Of a DNA stretch of 64,000 bases, positions 35,451 to 43,873 are shown piece after piece. The position numbers and the translations under genes were made by a program. The notes under the pieces are model-generated. The model did not search any database, was not told the DNA's origin, and saw only the letters and a program-made list of their open reading frames with translations. The stretch is taken from positions 1-64,000 of the forward strand of contig NZ_BBWU01000021.1 of NCBI RefSeq assembly GCF_000974765.1, written 5' to 3'. This stretch comes from Sphingomonas changbaiensis NBRC 104936 (lineage in GTDB: Bacteria > Pseudomonadota > Alphaproteobacteria > Sphingomonadales > Sphingomonadaceae). Numbering within the stretch: the first letter of the stretch is position 1; every line of letters starts with the position of its first letter.

Positions 35451-37223
35451 GTGCGCTGGCAGATGCGGGCGTTCGTCTTGGCGGTGTCGGCGGCGGTTCC
35501 GATCGCGCAGGCATGCGCTCAGCCGAATGCGAATGACGACGGGCAATGGACGATGCCCGCGCACGATTATGCGAGCACGCGGTTCAGCCGGCTCGATCAG
35601 ATCAATCGCGACAATGTCGGCCGGCTGAAGCTGTCCTTCACCTTCTCGACCGGCATCGTGAAAGGGCACGAGGCGGCGCCGCTGGTGGTGGGATCGACGA
35701 TGTACATCGTCACCCCTTACCCGAATTACATCTACGCGCTGGACCTCAGCCAGGACGGCGCGCCGCTCAAATGGAAATACGACCCGAAGGTCGCCGCCGC
35801 CGCGCAGGGGGTCGCCTGCTGCGACGTGGTGAACCGCGGCGCCTTCTATTCGAACGGCAAGCTGTTCTTCAACACGCTCGACAACCAGACGATCGCCGTC
35901 GACGCGGCAACGGGCGCCGAGGTCTGGCGCACCAAGCTCGACGACATCAATAAGGGCGCGACCATGACGATGGCGCCCTTGGTCGCCGACGGAAAGGTGC
36001 TGGTCGGCAGCTCCGGCGGCGAAATGGGTGTGCGTGGCTGGCTGGCGGCCCTGGATGAAGGTTCCGGGAAGATCGCCTGGCGCGCCTATTCCACAGGTCC
36101 GGACAAGGACGTGCTGATCGGCCCCAGCTTCAAACCATTCTATGCCACGGACCGGGGCACAGACCTGGGCGTCAAGACCTGGCCGCCCGAGGCGTGGAAG
36201 ATCGGCGGCGGCAATGTCTGGGGCTGGATCAGCTACGATCCCGATCTGAAGCTGGTCTATTACGGCACCGGCAACCCTGGTCCATGGAATCCGGACCAGC
36301 GCCCCGGCGACAACAAGTGGACGACGGGCATCTTCGCGCGCGACGTGACGACCGGCCAGGCACGCTGGTATTATCAGTTCAGCCCCCATGACCTGTTCGA
36401 CCATGACGGGATCAACGAGCAGATCCTGATCACGATGAAGATCAACGGCAAGCCGCGCAAAGTGCTGCTCCGGGCCGAGCGCAACGGCTTTTTCTACGTG
36501 ATGGACCGCGTGACGGGCCAGGTGATCGCGGCCGATCCGTATGGCAACCTGAATGCGGCGCTGGGCGTCGATCTAAAGACCGGGCGGCTGATTCCCAACC
36601 CGGACAAGGAAACCAAGCAGGGGAAGGTGGTGCGCGGCATCTGCCCCGCCTCGCCGGGCATGAAGGACTGGAACCCGATGGCGTTCAGCCCCCGCACCGG
36701 GCTCGTCTACATCCCGCACCTCAACCTTTGCATGGACTATGGCGCGATGGAGGCGAACTATATCGCCGGCACGCCCTATGTCGGCGCGGATGTGAAGATG
36801 TACGCCGGGCCCGGCGGCAACCGCGGCGTCTTCACCGCTTGGGATCCGGGTGCCCGCAAGGCGCGCTGGGAGATCAAGGAAGACCTGCCGCTGTGGAGCG
36901 GCGCGCTGGTCACGGCCGGCGACGTGGTCTTCTACGGAACCATGGACGGCTGGTTCAAGGCGCTGGACGCGGTCAGCGGCAAGCTGCTGTGGCAGTTCAA
37001 GGCCGGCTCCGGGATCATCGGCCAGCCGATCAGCTATCGGGCTCCCGACGGCAAGCAGCATATCGCGGTGCTGGCCGGCGTCGGCGGCTGGGCGGGCGCG
37101 GTGGTCGCGGGCGGCCTCGACCCGCGCGATCCGACCGCCGCGCTCGGTTTCGCCGCCGCGACGCAGGACCTGCCGGGCAAGACCACGGGCGGAGGCATGC
37201 TGTATGACTTCGTTCTGCCATAG
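35451..37223 (+). CDS. PQQ-dependent alcohol dehydrogenase, XoxF/lanthanide-type active site
   Basis: This is a periplasmic quinoprotein, about 590 residues, with a signal peptide ending near AQACAQ. The vicinal disulfide of the family is CC at 35817-35822 (GVACCDVV). Substrate and metal residues align with XoxF: Glu in SSGGEMGVRG, Asn in GTGNPGPWNPDQRPGDNKW, and the Asp-x-Asp pair DHD at 36399-36407 in SPHDLFDHDGINE. The second Asp is the residue that distinguishes lanthanide enzymes from calcium-type MxaF. The start is uncertain: GTG 35451 is best spaced from GGAGG, while ATG 35445 and GTG 35433 are alternatives. It heads the respiratory operon that runs to 44616. Confidence 0.92.
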   Translation: MRWQMRAFVLAVSAAVPIAQACAQPNANDDGQWTMPAHDYASTRFSRLDQINRDNVGRLKLSFTFSTGIVKGHEAAPLVVGSTMYIVTPYPNYIYALDLSQDGAPLKWKYDPKVAAAAQGVACCDVVNRGAFYSNGKLFFNTLDNQTIAVDAATGAEVWRTKLDDINKGATMTMAPLVADGKVLVGSSGGEMGVRGWLAALDEGSGKIAWRAYSTGPDKDVLIGPSFKPFYATDRGTDLGVKTWPPEAWKIGGGNVWGWISYDPDLKLVYYGTGNPGPWNPDQRPGDNKWTTGIFARDVTTGQARWYYQFSPHDLFDHDGINEQILITMKINGKPRKVLLRAERNGFFYVMDRVTGQVIAADPYGNLNAALGVDLKTGRLIPNPDKETKQGKVVRGICPASPGMKDWNPMAFSPRTGLVYIPHLNLCMDYGAMEANYIAGTPYVGADVKMYAGPGGNRGVFTAWDPGARKARWEIKEDLPLWSGALVTAGDVVFYGTMDGWFKALDAVSGKLLWQFKAGSGIIGQPISYRAPDGKQHIAVLAGVGGWAGAVVAGGLDPRDPTAALGFAAATQDLPGKTTGGGMLYDFVLP

Positions 37224-37228
37224 CTTAA

Positions 37229-37374
37229 TCCTCCCCTCGCCATGCGAGGGGAGGGGGACCGCGCGAAGCGCGGTGGAGGGGCCGACCGCGCAGCGGGCGG
37301 AAGCACCCTCCGCTTCGCTCCGGGCCCCTCCACCGCCTTCGGCGGTCCCCCTCCCCAAGCGAGCTTGGGGAGGA
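37229..37374. repeat. Palindromic element family A between dehydrogenase and cytochrome c
   Basis: The arms are TCCTCCCCTCGCCATGCGAG and the returning strand ending CAAGCGAGCTTGGGGAGGA. The internal blocks GGTGGAGGGGCC and GGCCCCTCCACC match the other family A copies. The element fills the gap and ends one base before the cytochrome c ATG, so its GGGGAGGA arm is also the only ribosome-site-like sequence for that gene. Confidence 0.88.
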
Positions 37375-37908
37375 ATGGCGGTCGCCCTGGTCCTGCTCTC
37401 CGCCTGCGACCGTGAAGCGCGGGAGGTGCGCGGGAAACCGCTGCCGGAAACCGCGGTCGCGGCGCAGACCTCGCAGCTTTTCCCCGCCGGCGGCACGGCC
37501 GGGCCGATCGACCCGCGCGCCAAGATGTACGAGGGCAACGCCTATCACATCGCCGAAGGCGGGCGGCTCTATCGGCAGATGAATTGCGTCGGCTGCCACG
37601 CGAACGGCGGCGGCGGTATGGGCCCCGCGCTGATGGACGATCAGTGGCGCTACGGCGGCCGCATGGACCAGATCGTCGCCAGCATCGACCAGGGCCGGCC
37701 GAACGGGATGCCGAGCTGGCGCGGCAAGCTGACGCCGACCCAGATGTGGCAACTCGCGGCCTATGTCCGCACGCTTTCCGCGAACGTGGCGAAAGACGTG
37801 GCCCCCAGCCGTTCGGACACGATGTCGGCCACCTATCCGCCCACACTCGCTAAGCCGAAACCGCCGACCGACTCCGACCCAGCCGCGGTGAAGGGACCGG
37901 CGCGGTGA
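37375..37908 (+). CDS. Lipoprotein cytochrome c
   Basis: This is a 177-residue monohaem cytochrome. The N-terminus MAVALVLLSACDR ends in a lipobox Cys but is unusually short and lacks the usual positive charge. The haem site is CVGCH near residue 70, with a Met candidate in NGMPSWRGKLTP. It probably carries electrons from the PQQ dehydrogenase to the CuA oxidase encoded next. The ATG sits immediately after a palindromic element, and the N-terminus may have been shortened by that insertion. The stop overlaps the next GTG. Confidence 0.88.
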   Translation: MAVALVLLSACDREAREVRGKPLPETAVAAQTSQLFPAGGTAGPIDPRAKMYEGNAYHIAEGGRLYRQMNCVGCHANGGGGMGPALMDDQWRYGGRMDQIVASIDQGRPNGMPSWRGKLTPTQMWQLAAYVRTLSANVAKDVAPSRSDTMSATYPPTLAKPKPPTDSDPAAVKGPAR

Positions 37909-38885
37909 CACGGGCGCGCCTGAGCGCAGTCTGCGTGGGCCTGTCGACCTCCGGATGCGCCGGCGTGCAGTCGATCGCGCCGTCCGCCGGCGCGCACACG
38001 TCCGCGTTCAACTCGCTGTTCGTGGTTTTCCTGGTCGTGTGCGGGTTCTTCTACCTGTTGGTGATCGGGTTTCTGGGCGCCGCGATCCTCAGGCGGCGGC
38101 GGCAAGGCGAGGACGGCGTGCCGGCGCTATTCCGGGTCTGGGTAGGACTGGTCAGCCTGTCGCTGGTCGGCCTGGCGTTGGCGAGCTGGCTGACCGACCG
38201 GGCCATGGCGAGCTACGGCGACAAGGGGCCGCCCGTGCGCATCCGCCTGACCGCCAATCAATGGTGGTGGGATGTCGAATATCTGGGCGCGAACCCGAGC
38301 GAGGCCGTGCGCACCGCGAACGAGGTCCACCTTCCCATCGGCCGACCGACGCTGATCGAGCTTCAGTCGAACGATGTCATCCACAGCTTCTGGGTGCCGA
38401 ATCTTGCCGGCAAGCAGGACCTGATTCCGGGCCGGACCGAGGATATCGCATTGCTGCCGCGCAAGATCGGTGTGTTTCGCGGCCAGTGCGCGGAGTTCTG
38501 CGGGGCCCAGCACGCGCATATGGCGCTGACGGTGGTGGTCGAGCCGGAGGCGCAGTTCCGCAGCTGGTGGCGGCAGCAGCAGGCCGAGGCCCCTGCCCCG
38601 CGCACGCCAGAGCAGCTGGCGGGCATGACCTATGTGACGACGCGTGAGTGCGCGACCTGTCATGCGATCGCCGGCACCACAGCCTCGGCTTCGGTCGCGC
38701 CGGATCTGACGCATATCGCCAGCCGCAAGACGATCGCGGCAGGCACGCTGCCGATGAGCCGCGGCGGGCTCTATGCCTGGATCGCCGACCCGCAGGGCGT
38801 GAAGCCGGGCGCGCACATGCCCTATATCGGCCTGGAGGCGCGGCAGCTCGACGCCGTCGTGGCCTACCTCGAGACGCTCAAATGA
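37905..38885 (+). CDS. coxB: Cytochrome c oxidase subunit II with fused cytochrome c domain (caa3 type)
   Basis: This is a 326-residue membrane protein with two N-terminal helices (about 35-57 and 75-95). The CuA domain contains IHSFWVPNLAGKQDLIPGR and GQCAEFCGAQHAHM, which hold all CuA ligands (two Cys, two His, Met and the Glu carbonyl). A C-terminal cytochrome c domain has CATCH near residue 250 and ends with a Met-containing PGAHMPYIG. The GTG start overlaps the upstream stop (GTGA), and an early Cys in TSGCAG could be lipidated. Confidence 0.94.
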   Translation: MTRARLSAVCVGLSTSGCAGVQSIAPSAGAHTSAFNSLFVVFLVVCGFFYLLVIGFLGAAILRRRRQGEDGVPALFRVWVGLVSLSLVGLALASWLTDRAMASYGDKGPPVRIRLTANQWWWDVEYLGANPSEAVRTANEVHLPIGRPTLIELQSNDVIHSFWVPNLAGKQDLIPGRTEDIALLPRKIGVFRGQCAEFCGAQHAHMALTVVVEPEAQFRSWWRQQQAEAPAPRTPEQLAGMTYVTTRECATCHAIAGTTASASVAPDLTHIASRKTIAAGTLPMSRGGLYAWIADPQGVKPGAHMPYIGLEARQLDAVVAYLETLK

Positions 38886-40795
38886 TCGCGCGCGACGGGC
38901 CTGAGCTGCAGGGGGCGGAGCTGCACGACCGGCTGACGCGCACCTGGAGCCGCAAGCCGGGCCTGATCGGCTGGCTTTCGACCGTCGACCATAAGGAAGT
39001 CGGCCGTCGCTATATCGTGACGGCGTTCGTGTTTTTCGTGCTGGCGGGTGTGCTGGCGCTGATCATGCGCACGCAGCTGGCGAGACCGGAGAGCGGGCTG
39101 ATCACGGCCGATCGCTATAACCAGATCTTCACGATGCACGGTTCGACGATGATGTTCCTGTTCGCCGTGCCGGTGATGGACGCCGTCGCGATCTACCTGA
39201 TCCCATTGATGGTCGGCGCCCGGAACATCGCGTTCCCGCGGCTGCATGCGTTCAGCTATTATATGTATCTGGGCGGCGGGCTGATGCTGTGGATCGCCTT
39301 TGCGCTGAACATCGGGCCCGATATCGGCTGGTTCGCCTATACGCCGCTCTCAGGCCCCGAATATGATCCGGGCAAGCGCGCCGACATGTGGGCGCAGATG
39401 ATCACCTTCACCGAAGTGGCGGCGCTGGCCGTTTCCGCCTCGATCATCGGCACAATCTTCAAGCAGCGCGCGCCCGGCATGCGGCTGGACCGGATGCCGC
39501 TGTTCGTCTGGGCGATGCTGGTGGTGTCGTTCATGGTGATCTTCGCGATGCCGGCGATCGCCCTCGCCTCCGGCTTCCTCATCTCCGACCGGCTGGTGGG
39601 GACGCAATTCTTCAATCCCGCGGAAGGCGGAGACCCGATCCTGTGGCAGCACATGTTCTGGTTCTTCGGACACCCCGAAGTGTACATCATCTTCCTGCCG
39701 GCAACCGGCTTCGTCAGCCAGATCACTGAGACATTCTCGGGCCGCTCCGTGTTCGGCTATCCCTATATGGTGCTGGCGCTGGTCGCGACCGGGCTGCTCG
39801 CCTTCGGCCTGTGGGTGCACCACATGTTCGCGACCGGCCTGCCGCGCATGGGCTATGCCTTTTATACGGCGGCCAGCATGACGGTCGCGATCCCGTCCGG
39901 CGTACAGATCTTCTGCTGGATCGCGACGATCTGGAGCGGACGGCCGCGCTTCGGGGTGCCGATGCTATACGTGATCGGCTTCATCATCACGTTCGTGATC
40001 GGCGGGCTTTCGGGCGTGATGGTCGCAAGCGTGCCGCTCGACCTGCAGATGCACGACACCTATTTCGTCGTCGCCCACTTTCATTACGTGCTGATCGGCG
40101 GTGCGGTGTTCCCGCTGCTGGGCGTCGTGACCTATTGGTTTCCGAAGATCACGGGCAGGATGATGTCGGAACGGCTGGGCCGCTGGGCGTTCGGCATCGT
40201 GTTCGCATCGTTTCACCTGACCTTCATGCCGATGCACTGGACCGGCCTGATGGGGATGCCGCGCCGGGTCTATACCTATCCCGCCGGCATGGGTTGGGAC
40301 GCGCTGAACTTCGTCTCCACGATCGGCGCCTTCGGGATCGCGATCGCTGTCATCCTGTTCCTGGTGAACGTGTTCACATCCTACTGGAAAGGTGAGCTGG
40401 CCGGCCCGAACCCCTGGGGCGGCACGAGCCTCGAATGGGCCACGACGTCTCCGCCGCCGCCCTATAATTTCGCGCACGTGCCTGTGGTGGAGAGCCGCAC
40501 GCCGCTATGGGACGCGGATGGCGGCCCCTTGCCGGTCATGACCGGCCTGCGCGTCGACGAACGCGAGACACTGCTGACCACGTTGATCGATGCGGAGCCG
40601 GACGTCAGGGAAGCATCGGCCGAGCCCTCGATCTGGCCGCTACTGGCAGCGATCGCGACCTCCATCCTGTTCGTCGGATCAGTGTTCACGCCTTGGGCCG
40701 TGGTCTGGGGCGCCATTCCGGTCGCGATTGCCTTGACCGCCTGGTTCTGGCCGAAGCGGAGCAGGGAGCCGGGTGAAGAGCCGGTGATCGCATGA
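38882..40795 (+). CDS. ctaD: Cytochrome c oxidase subunit I, lacking canonical proton-channel residues
   Basis: This is a 637-residue haem-copper oxidase subunit with about twelve helices. The low-spin haem ligands are His86 (MHGSTMMF) and His401. The binuclear centre has His264, His313, His314 and His399 (VVAHFHYV), plus the cross-linking Tyr268 and Glu266 in GHPEVYII. In the stretch VGARNIAFPRLHAFSYY the usual D-channel Asp is Asn115 and the nearby Asn is His122. In IPSGVQIFCW the K-channel Lys is Gln342. The extra C-terminal helices suggest a partial fusion with a subunit IV-like segment. ATGA overlaps join it to both neighbours. Confidence 0.95.
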   Translation: MIARDGPELQGAELHDRLTRTWSRKPGLIGWLSTVDHKEVGRRYIVTAFVFFVLAGVLALIMRTQLARPESGLITADRYNQIFTMHGSTMMFLFAVPVMDAVAIYLIPLMVGARNIAFPRLHAFSYYMYLGGGLMLWIAFALNIGPDIGWFAYTPLSGPEYDPGKRADMWAQMITFTEVAALAVSASIIGTIFKQRAPGMRLDRMPLFVWAMLVVSFMVIFAMPAIALASGFLISDRLVGTQFFNPAEGGDPILWQHMFWFFGHPEVYIIFLPATGFVSQITETFSGRSVFGYPYMVLALVATGLLAFGLWVHHMFATGLPRMGYAFYTAASMTVAIPSGVQIFCWIATIWSGRPRFGVPMLYVIGFIITFVIGGLSGVMVASVPLDLQMHDTYFVVAHFHYVLIGGAVFPLLGVVTYWFPKITGRMMSERLGRWAFGIVFASFHLTFMPMHWTGLMGMPRRVYTYPAGMGWDALNFVSTIGAFGIAIAVILFLVNVFTSYWKGELAGPNPWGGTSLEWATTSPPPPYNFAHVPVVESRTPLWDADGGPLPVMTGLRVDERETLLTTLIDAEPDVREASAEPSIWPLLAAIATSILFVGSVFTPWAVVWGAIPVAIALTAWFWPKRSREPGEEPVIA

Positions 40796-41403
40796 GCGCG
40801 CCCTATCGCTTCACGCGCGACTTGGCCGAGCTGCCGACCCACGCCTTCGGCAACCGGAGCCTCACCTGGTGGGGCGTGATCCTGTTCATGCTGATGGAAG
40901 GGTCAGGCTTCGCACTCGCCGGGGCGGCCTATTTCATCCTGAAAAGTCATCAAGGCACATGGCCGCCGGCGCCGCTCCAGCCGCCCGGCCTGCTCGCAGG
41001 AACATTGTTCACGCTGCTGATCCTGGCCAGCGAGATCCCGAACACGATCGTCAAGAAAAAGGCCGAGGCCGAAGAGATCGCGCCGGTGCGGCTGCTGCTG
41101 CCGATCATGGCCGCGATCGGCGGCCTGTTGCTGGTGATCCGCGCGTTCGAGTTCGACAGCTTGAACGTGATGTGGACCGACAACCCTTATGGGTCGATCG
41201 TCTGGGCATTGCTGGTGCTGCACACCACGCACATCCTGACCGACTGGTTCGACACCGTGGTGCTGACGGTGCTGATGTTCACGCAACATGGGCCGACGGG
41301 AAAGCGCTTCGTCGACGTGAGCGAGAACTCGCTCTACTGGCGGTTCGTCTGGCTGGCATGGCTGCCGATCTATCTGCTGATCTATTGGGTGCCGCGGTGG
41401 TGA
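40792..41403 (+). CDS. coxC: Cytochrome c oxidase subunit III
   Basis: This is a 203-residue membrane protein with five helices, the short form of the family. It begins with hydrophilic residues followed by SLTWWGVILFMLMEGSGFA, where the conserved Glu precedes the first long helix. LVLHTTHILTDWFDT matches the conserved His region. It overlaps both ctaD and the next gene by four bases. Confidence 0.92.
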   Translation: MSAPYRFTRDLAELPTHAFGNRSLTWWGVILFMLMEGSGFALAGAAYFILKSHQGTWPPAPLQPPGLLAGTLFTLLILASEIPNTIVKKKAEAEEIAPVRLLLPIMAAIGGLLLVIRAFEFDSLNVMWTDNPYGSIVWALLVLHTTHILTDWFDTVVLTVLMFTQHGPTGKRFVDVSENSLYWRFVWLAWLPIYLLIYWVPRW

Positions 41404-41735
41404 GGCGAGAGATTGTCGATCGTGCCAAATACCTGCTCACGCCGTGGGCCGGGATGCTTGGGGCGGGTTTCGGTTGGGCGCTGTCTCATCAGGTCGGATC
41501 GGACCTGGTGCAGGACAATTGCAACATCGCCAATCCGGTCGTCATGATCCTGATCGGTGTCGTCGGACTCGCGATTGCCGCCTTCGGAGGCCTCGTCAGC
41601 TGGCGCGCGGTCGGAAGGGAAGAGGGCGGGCGAAAGTTCGTCTCCTTCGTGGGCGCGCTGATGGCCGCGCTGTTTTCGATCGCGATCTTCATGCAGACGG
41701 TGGCCAGCCTGCTTTTGCCGGGATGCTTCGGATGA
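41400..41735 (+). CDS. Small membrane protein in the oxidase operon
   Basis: This is a 111-residue protein with three hydrophobic segments (about 12-30, 43-63 and 78-105). I recognise no family. The GTG start at 41400 overlaps the subunit III stop (GTGA), and its own stop overlaps ctaG. Its position between coxC and ctaG suggests a small oxidase subunit or assembly protein; this is inference from context. Confidence 0.8.
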   Translation: MRREIVDRAKYLLTPWAGMLGAGFGWALSHQVGSDLVQDNCNIANPVVMILIGVVGLAIAAFGGLVSWRAVGREEGGRKFVSFVGALMAALFSIAIFMQTVASLLLPGCFG

Positions 41736-42571
41736 TCGCACTCGCGATCCTTCACGCCGGCGTGCACCACCTGCCGGACGAGGCGCCGGGCTGGACCTGG
41801 ACGCCGAGCGTGACGCTGCCGCTGCTGGTGTCGGCGCTGATGTATGCGACTGGCTATATCCGGCTGCAACGCCGGGCCGAAGGCGGTCGCGACCAGAATC
41901 GGCGCAATGCCTGGAGATTTGCTGCGGGCTGGGCCGTCTTGGCGCTCGCGATCGTGTCGCCGCTGCACGAAGGCGGAGAGCGCAGCTTTACGTTGCACAT
42001 GATCGAGCACGAGCTGATCATGGTCCCCGCCGCGCTGCTGATCGCGAGCGCGCGGCCATTGGCCGTCATGTTCTGGGCGATGCCTGTCACCCTGCGCCAG
42101 AGCCTCGGCGGCGGGGCGCGCTGGTGGCAGCGGCTTGCCGACCCGGTGGTCGCAACCGCGCTGCAGGCAGCGGCCCTGATCCTGTGGCACGCGCCGCCGC
42201 TGTTCGATCGCGCTCTGGGGCATGAGGGCTGGCATATTGCGCAACATCTGTCGTTCCTGATCACGGCACTCCTGTTCTGGTGGGCGATGACGCGGGCAGC
42301 GGGACGCGGAGCACTGATCGCGGCGAGTTGCCTGTTCGTGACGTCGCTGATCGGTGGCGGGCTCGGAGCTCTGATGGCGTTTTCGACGAGCCCTTGGTAC
42401 GCGGGCTATGCCGCGATGGGCATGATGCCGTTTGGGCTGACGCCGGCCGAGGACCAGCAGCTTGCGGGCCTGGTCATGTGGATTCCGGGCGGGATGGCGC
42501 ATGCCGGGGCGGCGCTGATCCTGCTCGCGCGGCTTTTCCGGCCAAGGAGGGAAGCCGATGCGATCGGCTAG
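41732..42571 (+). CDS. ctaG: Cytochrome c oxidase assembly factor CtaG (caa3 type)
   Basis: This is a 279-residue polytopic protein of the caa3_CtaG family, needed for copper insertion in Bacillus-type oxidases. HMIEHELIMVPAALL near residue 90 and HEGWHIAQHLSFLITALLFW near residue 165 supply conserved His residues, and GGMAHAGAALILLARLF ends the protein. This is not the Cox11-type factor also called CtaG in proteobacteria. It overlaps the next cytochrome gene by 14 bases. Confidence 0.93.
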   Translation: MIALAILHAGVHHLPDEAPGWTWTPSVTLPLLVSALMYATGYIRLQRRAEGGRDQNRRNAWRFAAGWAVLALAIVSPLHEGGERSFTLHMIEHELIMVPAALLIASARPLAVMFWAMPVTLRQSLGGGARWWQRLADPVVATALQAAALILWHAPPLFDRALGHEGWHIAQHLSFLITALLFWWAMTRAAGRGALIAASCLFVTSLIGGGLGALMAFSTSPWYAGYAAMGMMPFGLTPAEDQQLAGLVMWIPGGMAHAGAALILLARLFRPRREADAIG

Positions 42572-42959
42572 CATCCTGGGTTGGTCGGCAGGCATAGCGG
42601 TGGTGCTGATCGCCGCCGGCTATGGCTACAACTATGTCGATGCGCAGCGGCAGGTCGCGATCCGCGCTCATCTGCTGACCGGAGGCGACCCCGTGCGCGG
42701 ATGGCAGTTGATCCAGAATTACGGCTGCGGCGGTTGCCACACGATCCCGCGCGTGCCGCAGGCAGCGGGCAAGGTCGGACCGTCGCTGAAAGGCATCGGC
42801 GGCCAGGTCTATATTGCCGGGCGGCTCGAGAACCGGCCCGAAAACCTGATCGCCTGGGTCCAGCACCCGCGCGCGGTCGATCCTTTGACGGCCATGCCGG
42901 AGCTCGGCGTGACGCAGCCGCAAGCCCGCGACATCGCGGCTTATCTCTACACGCTATGA
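42558..42959 (+). CDS. Membrane-anchored monohaem cytochrome c
   Basis: This is a 133-residue protein. Residues 7-24 form an uncleaved anchor or signal (LGWSAGIAVVLIAAGYGY). The haem motif is CGGCH near residue 53 and the likely axial Met lies in PLTAMPELG near residue 115. It could be the direct electron acceptor of the dehydrogenase or a shuttle to subunit II. Its start lies inside the end of ctaG and its stop overlaps the next start. Confidence 0.9.
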   Translation: MRSASILGWSAGIAVVLIAAGYGYNYVDAQRQVAIRAHLLTGGDPVRGWQLIQNYGCGGCHTIPRVPQAAGKVGPSLKGIGGQVYIAGRLENRPENLIAWVQHPRAVDPLTAMPELGVTQPQARDIAAYLYTL

Positions 42960-43873
42960 TGTTCCCGCTGCTGCTGATGCTGGCCGACACCGTCTATGTG
43001 TCGAACGAGGCATCCGACGTGGTCCACGTGGTCGATGGCGCGACCGGGGCACGGCGGGGCGACATCGCCGTCGGGAAGCGGCCGCGTGGGCTGACGATGA
43101 TGCCGGACGGGAAGCGATTGCTGGTGGCTGTCAGCAACGACGACGACGTGGCGGTGGTCGACCTGGCGACCGGCACGGTGGCCCGCCGCCTGCCCTCGGG
43201 CGCCGATCCCGAAGTGGTCGCGGTGACGCCGGACGGATCGACGGCGCTGGTGTCGAACGAGGAGGACAATCTCGTCTCTTTCATCGATGTCGCCAGCGGC
43301 AAGGTGACGCACGAAGTGCCGGTCGGCATCGAGCCGGAGGGCATTACGGTCAGCCCCGACGGAGCAACGGTGGTGGCCACGTCCGAAACCAGCAGCATGG
43401 CCCATGTCATCGATCGTGCCGCGGCGGCGCTGAAGCAGAATCTGCCGGTCGACTCTCGCCCGCGCTGGGCCGCGTTCACGAAGGACGGCAAGCGGCTGTG
43501 GGTCTCCTCCGAATTGGGTGGAACTGTTACCGTGTTCAACGCCGCCACGTGGCAGCCGGTCGGCAAGGTGGACTTTACCGGCATCGAGAGCGCCCAGCCC
43601 GTCGGCATCGCATTCAGCCCCGATGGCGCCCGGGCCTATGTCGCGCTCGGCCGCGCCAATTCAGTCGCCGAGGTCGACGCGACCAGCTTCAAGATTCTGC
43701 GCCGCTTCCCTGCCGGCGAACGGGTGTGGGAGCTGGCGGTCTCGCCTGATGGAACGCGAGTCTATGCGGCGAACGGGCTCAGCGGCGATCTGAGCATCAT
43801 CGATCTGGCCGCGGCCAAGGTCCGATCGGTCCAGCTGGGAGGGAAGCCATGGGGCGTCGCAGTCTCGCGCTGA
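42956..43873 (+). CDS. YVTN-type beta-propeller protein, PQQ-catabolism associated
   Basis: This is a 305-residue seven-bladed propeller with repeated units such as VSPDGATVVATSE, AFSPDGARAYVALG and VSPDGTRVYAANG. A short hydrophobic N-terminus (MMFPLLLMLADTVYVS) may be a signal peptide. Proteins of this type are encoded beside PQQ alcohol dehydrogenases in many bacteria, with an unclear role. The ATG overlaps the upstream stop, and its 3' end overlaps the next gene by 25 bases. Confidence 0.88.
   Translation: MMFPLLLMLADTVYVSNEASDVVHVVDGATGARRGDIAVGKRPRGLTMMPDGKRLLVAVSNDDDVAVVDLATGTVARRLPSGADPEVVAVTPDGSTALVSNEEDNLVSFIDVASGKVTHEVPVGIEPEGITVSPDGATVVATSETSSMAHVIDRAAAALKQNLPVDSRPRWAAFTKDGKRLWVSSELGGTVTVFNAATWQPVGKVDFTGIESAQPVGIAFSPDGARAYVALGRANSVAEVDATSFKILRRFPAGERVWELAVSPDGTRVYAANGLSGDLSIIDLAAAKVRSVQLGGKPWGVAVSR

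Noticed and set aside
38882-40795. Subunit I as a nitric oxide reductase rather than an oxygen reductase
   Set aside because: The CuA subunit II and the cross-linking Tyr268 in HPEVY are both present, which favours an oxygen reductase despite the changed channels.
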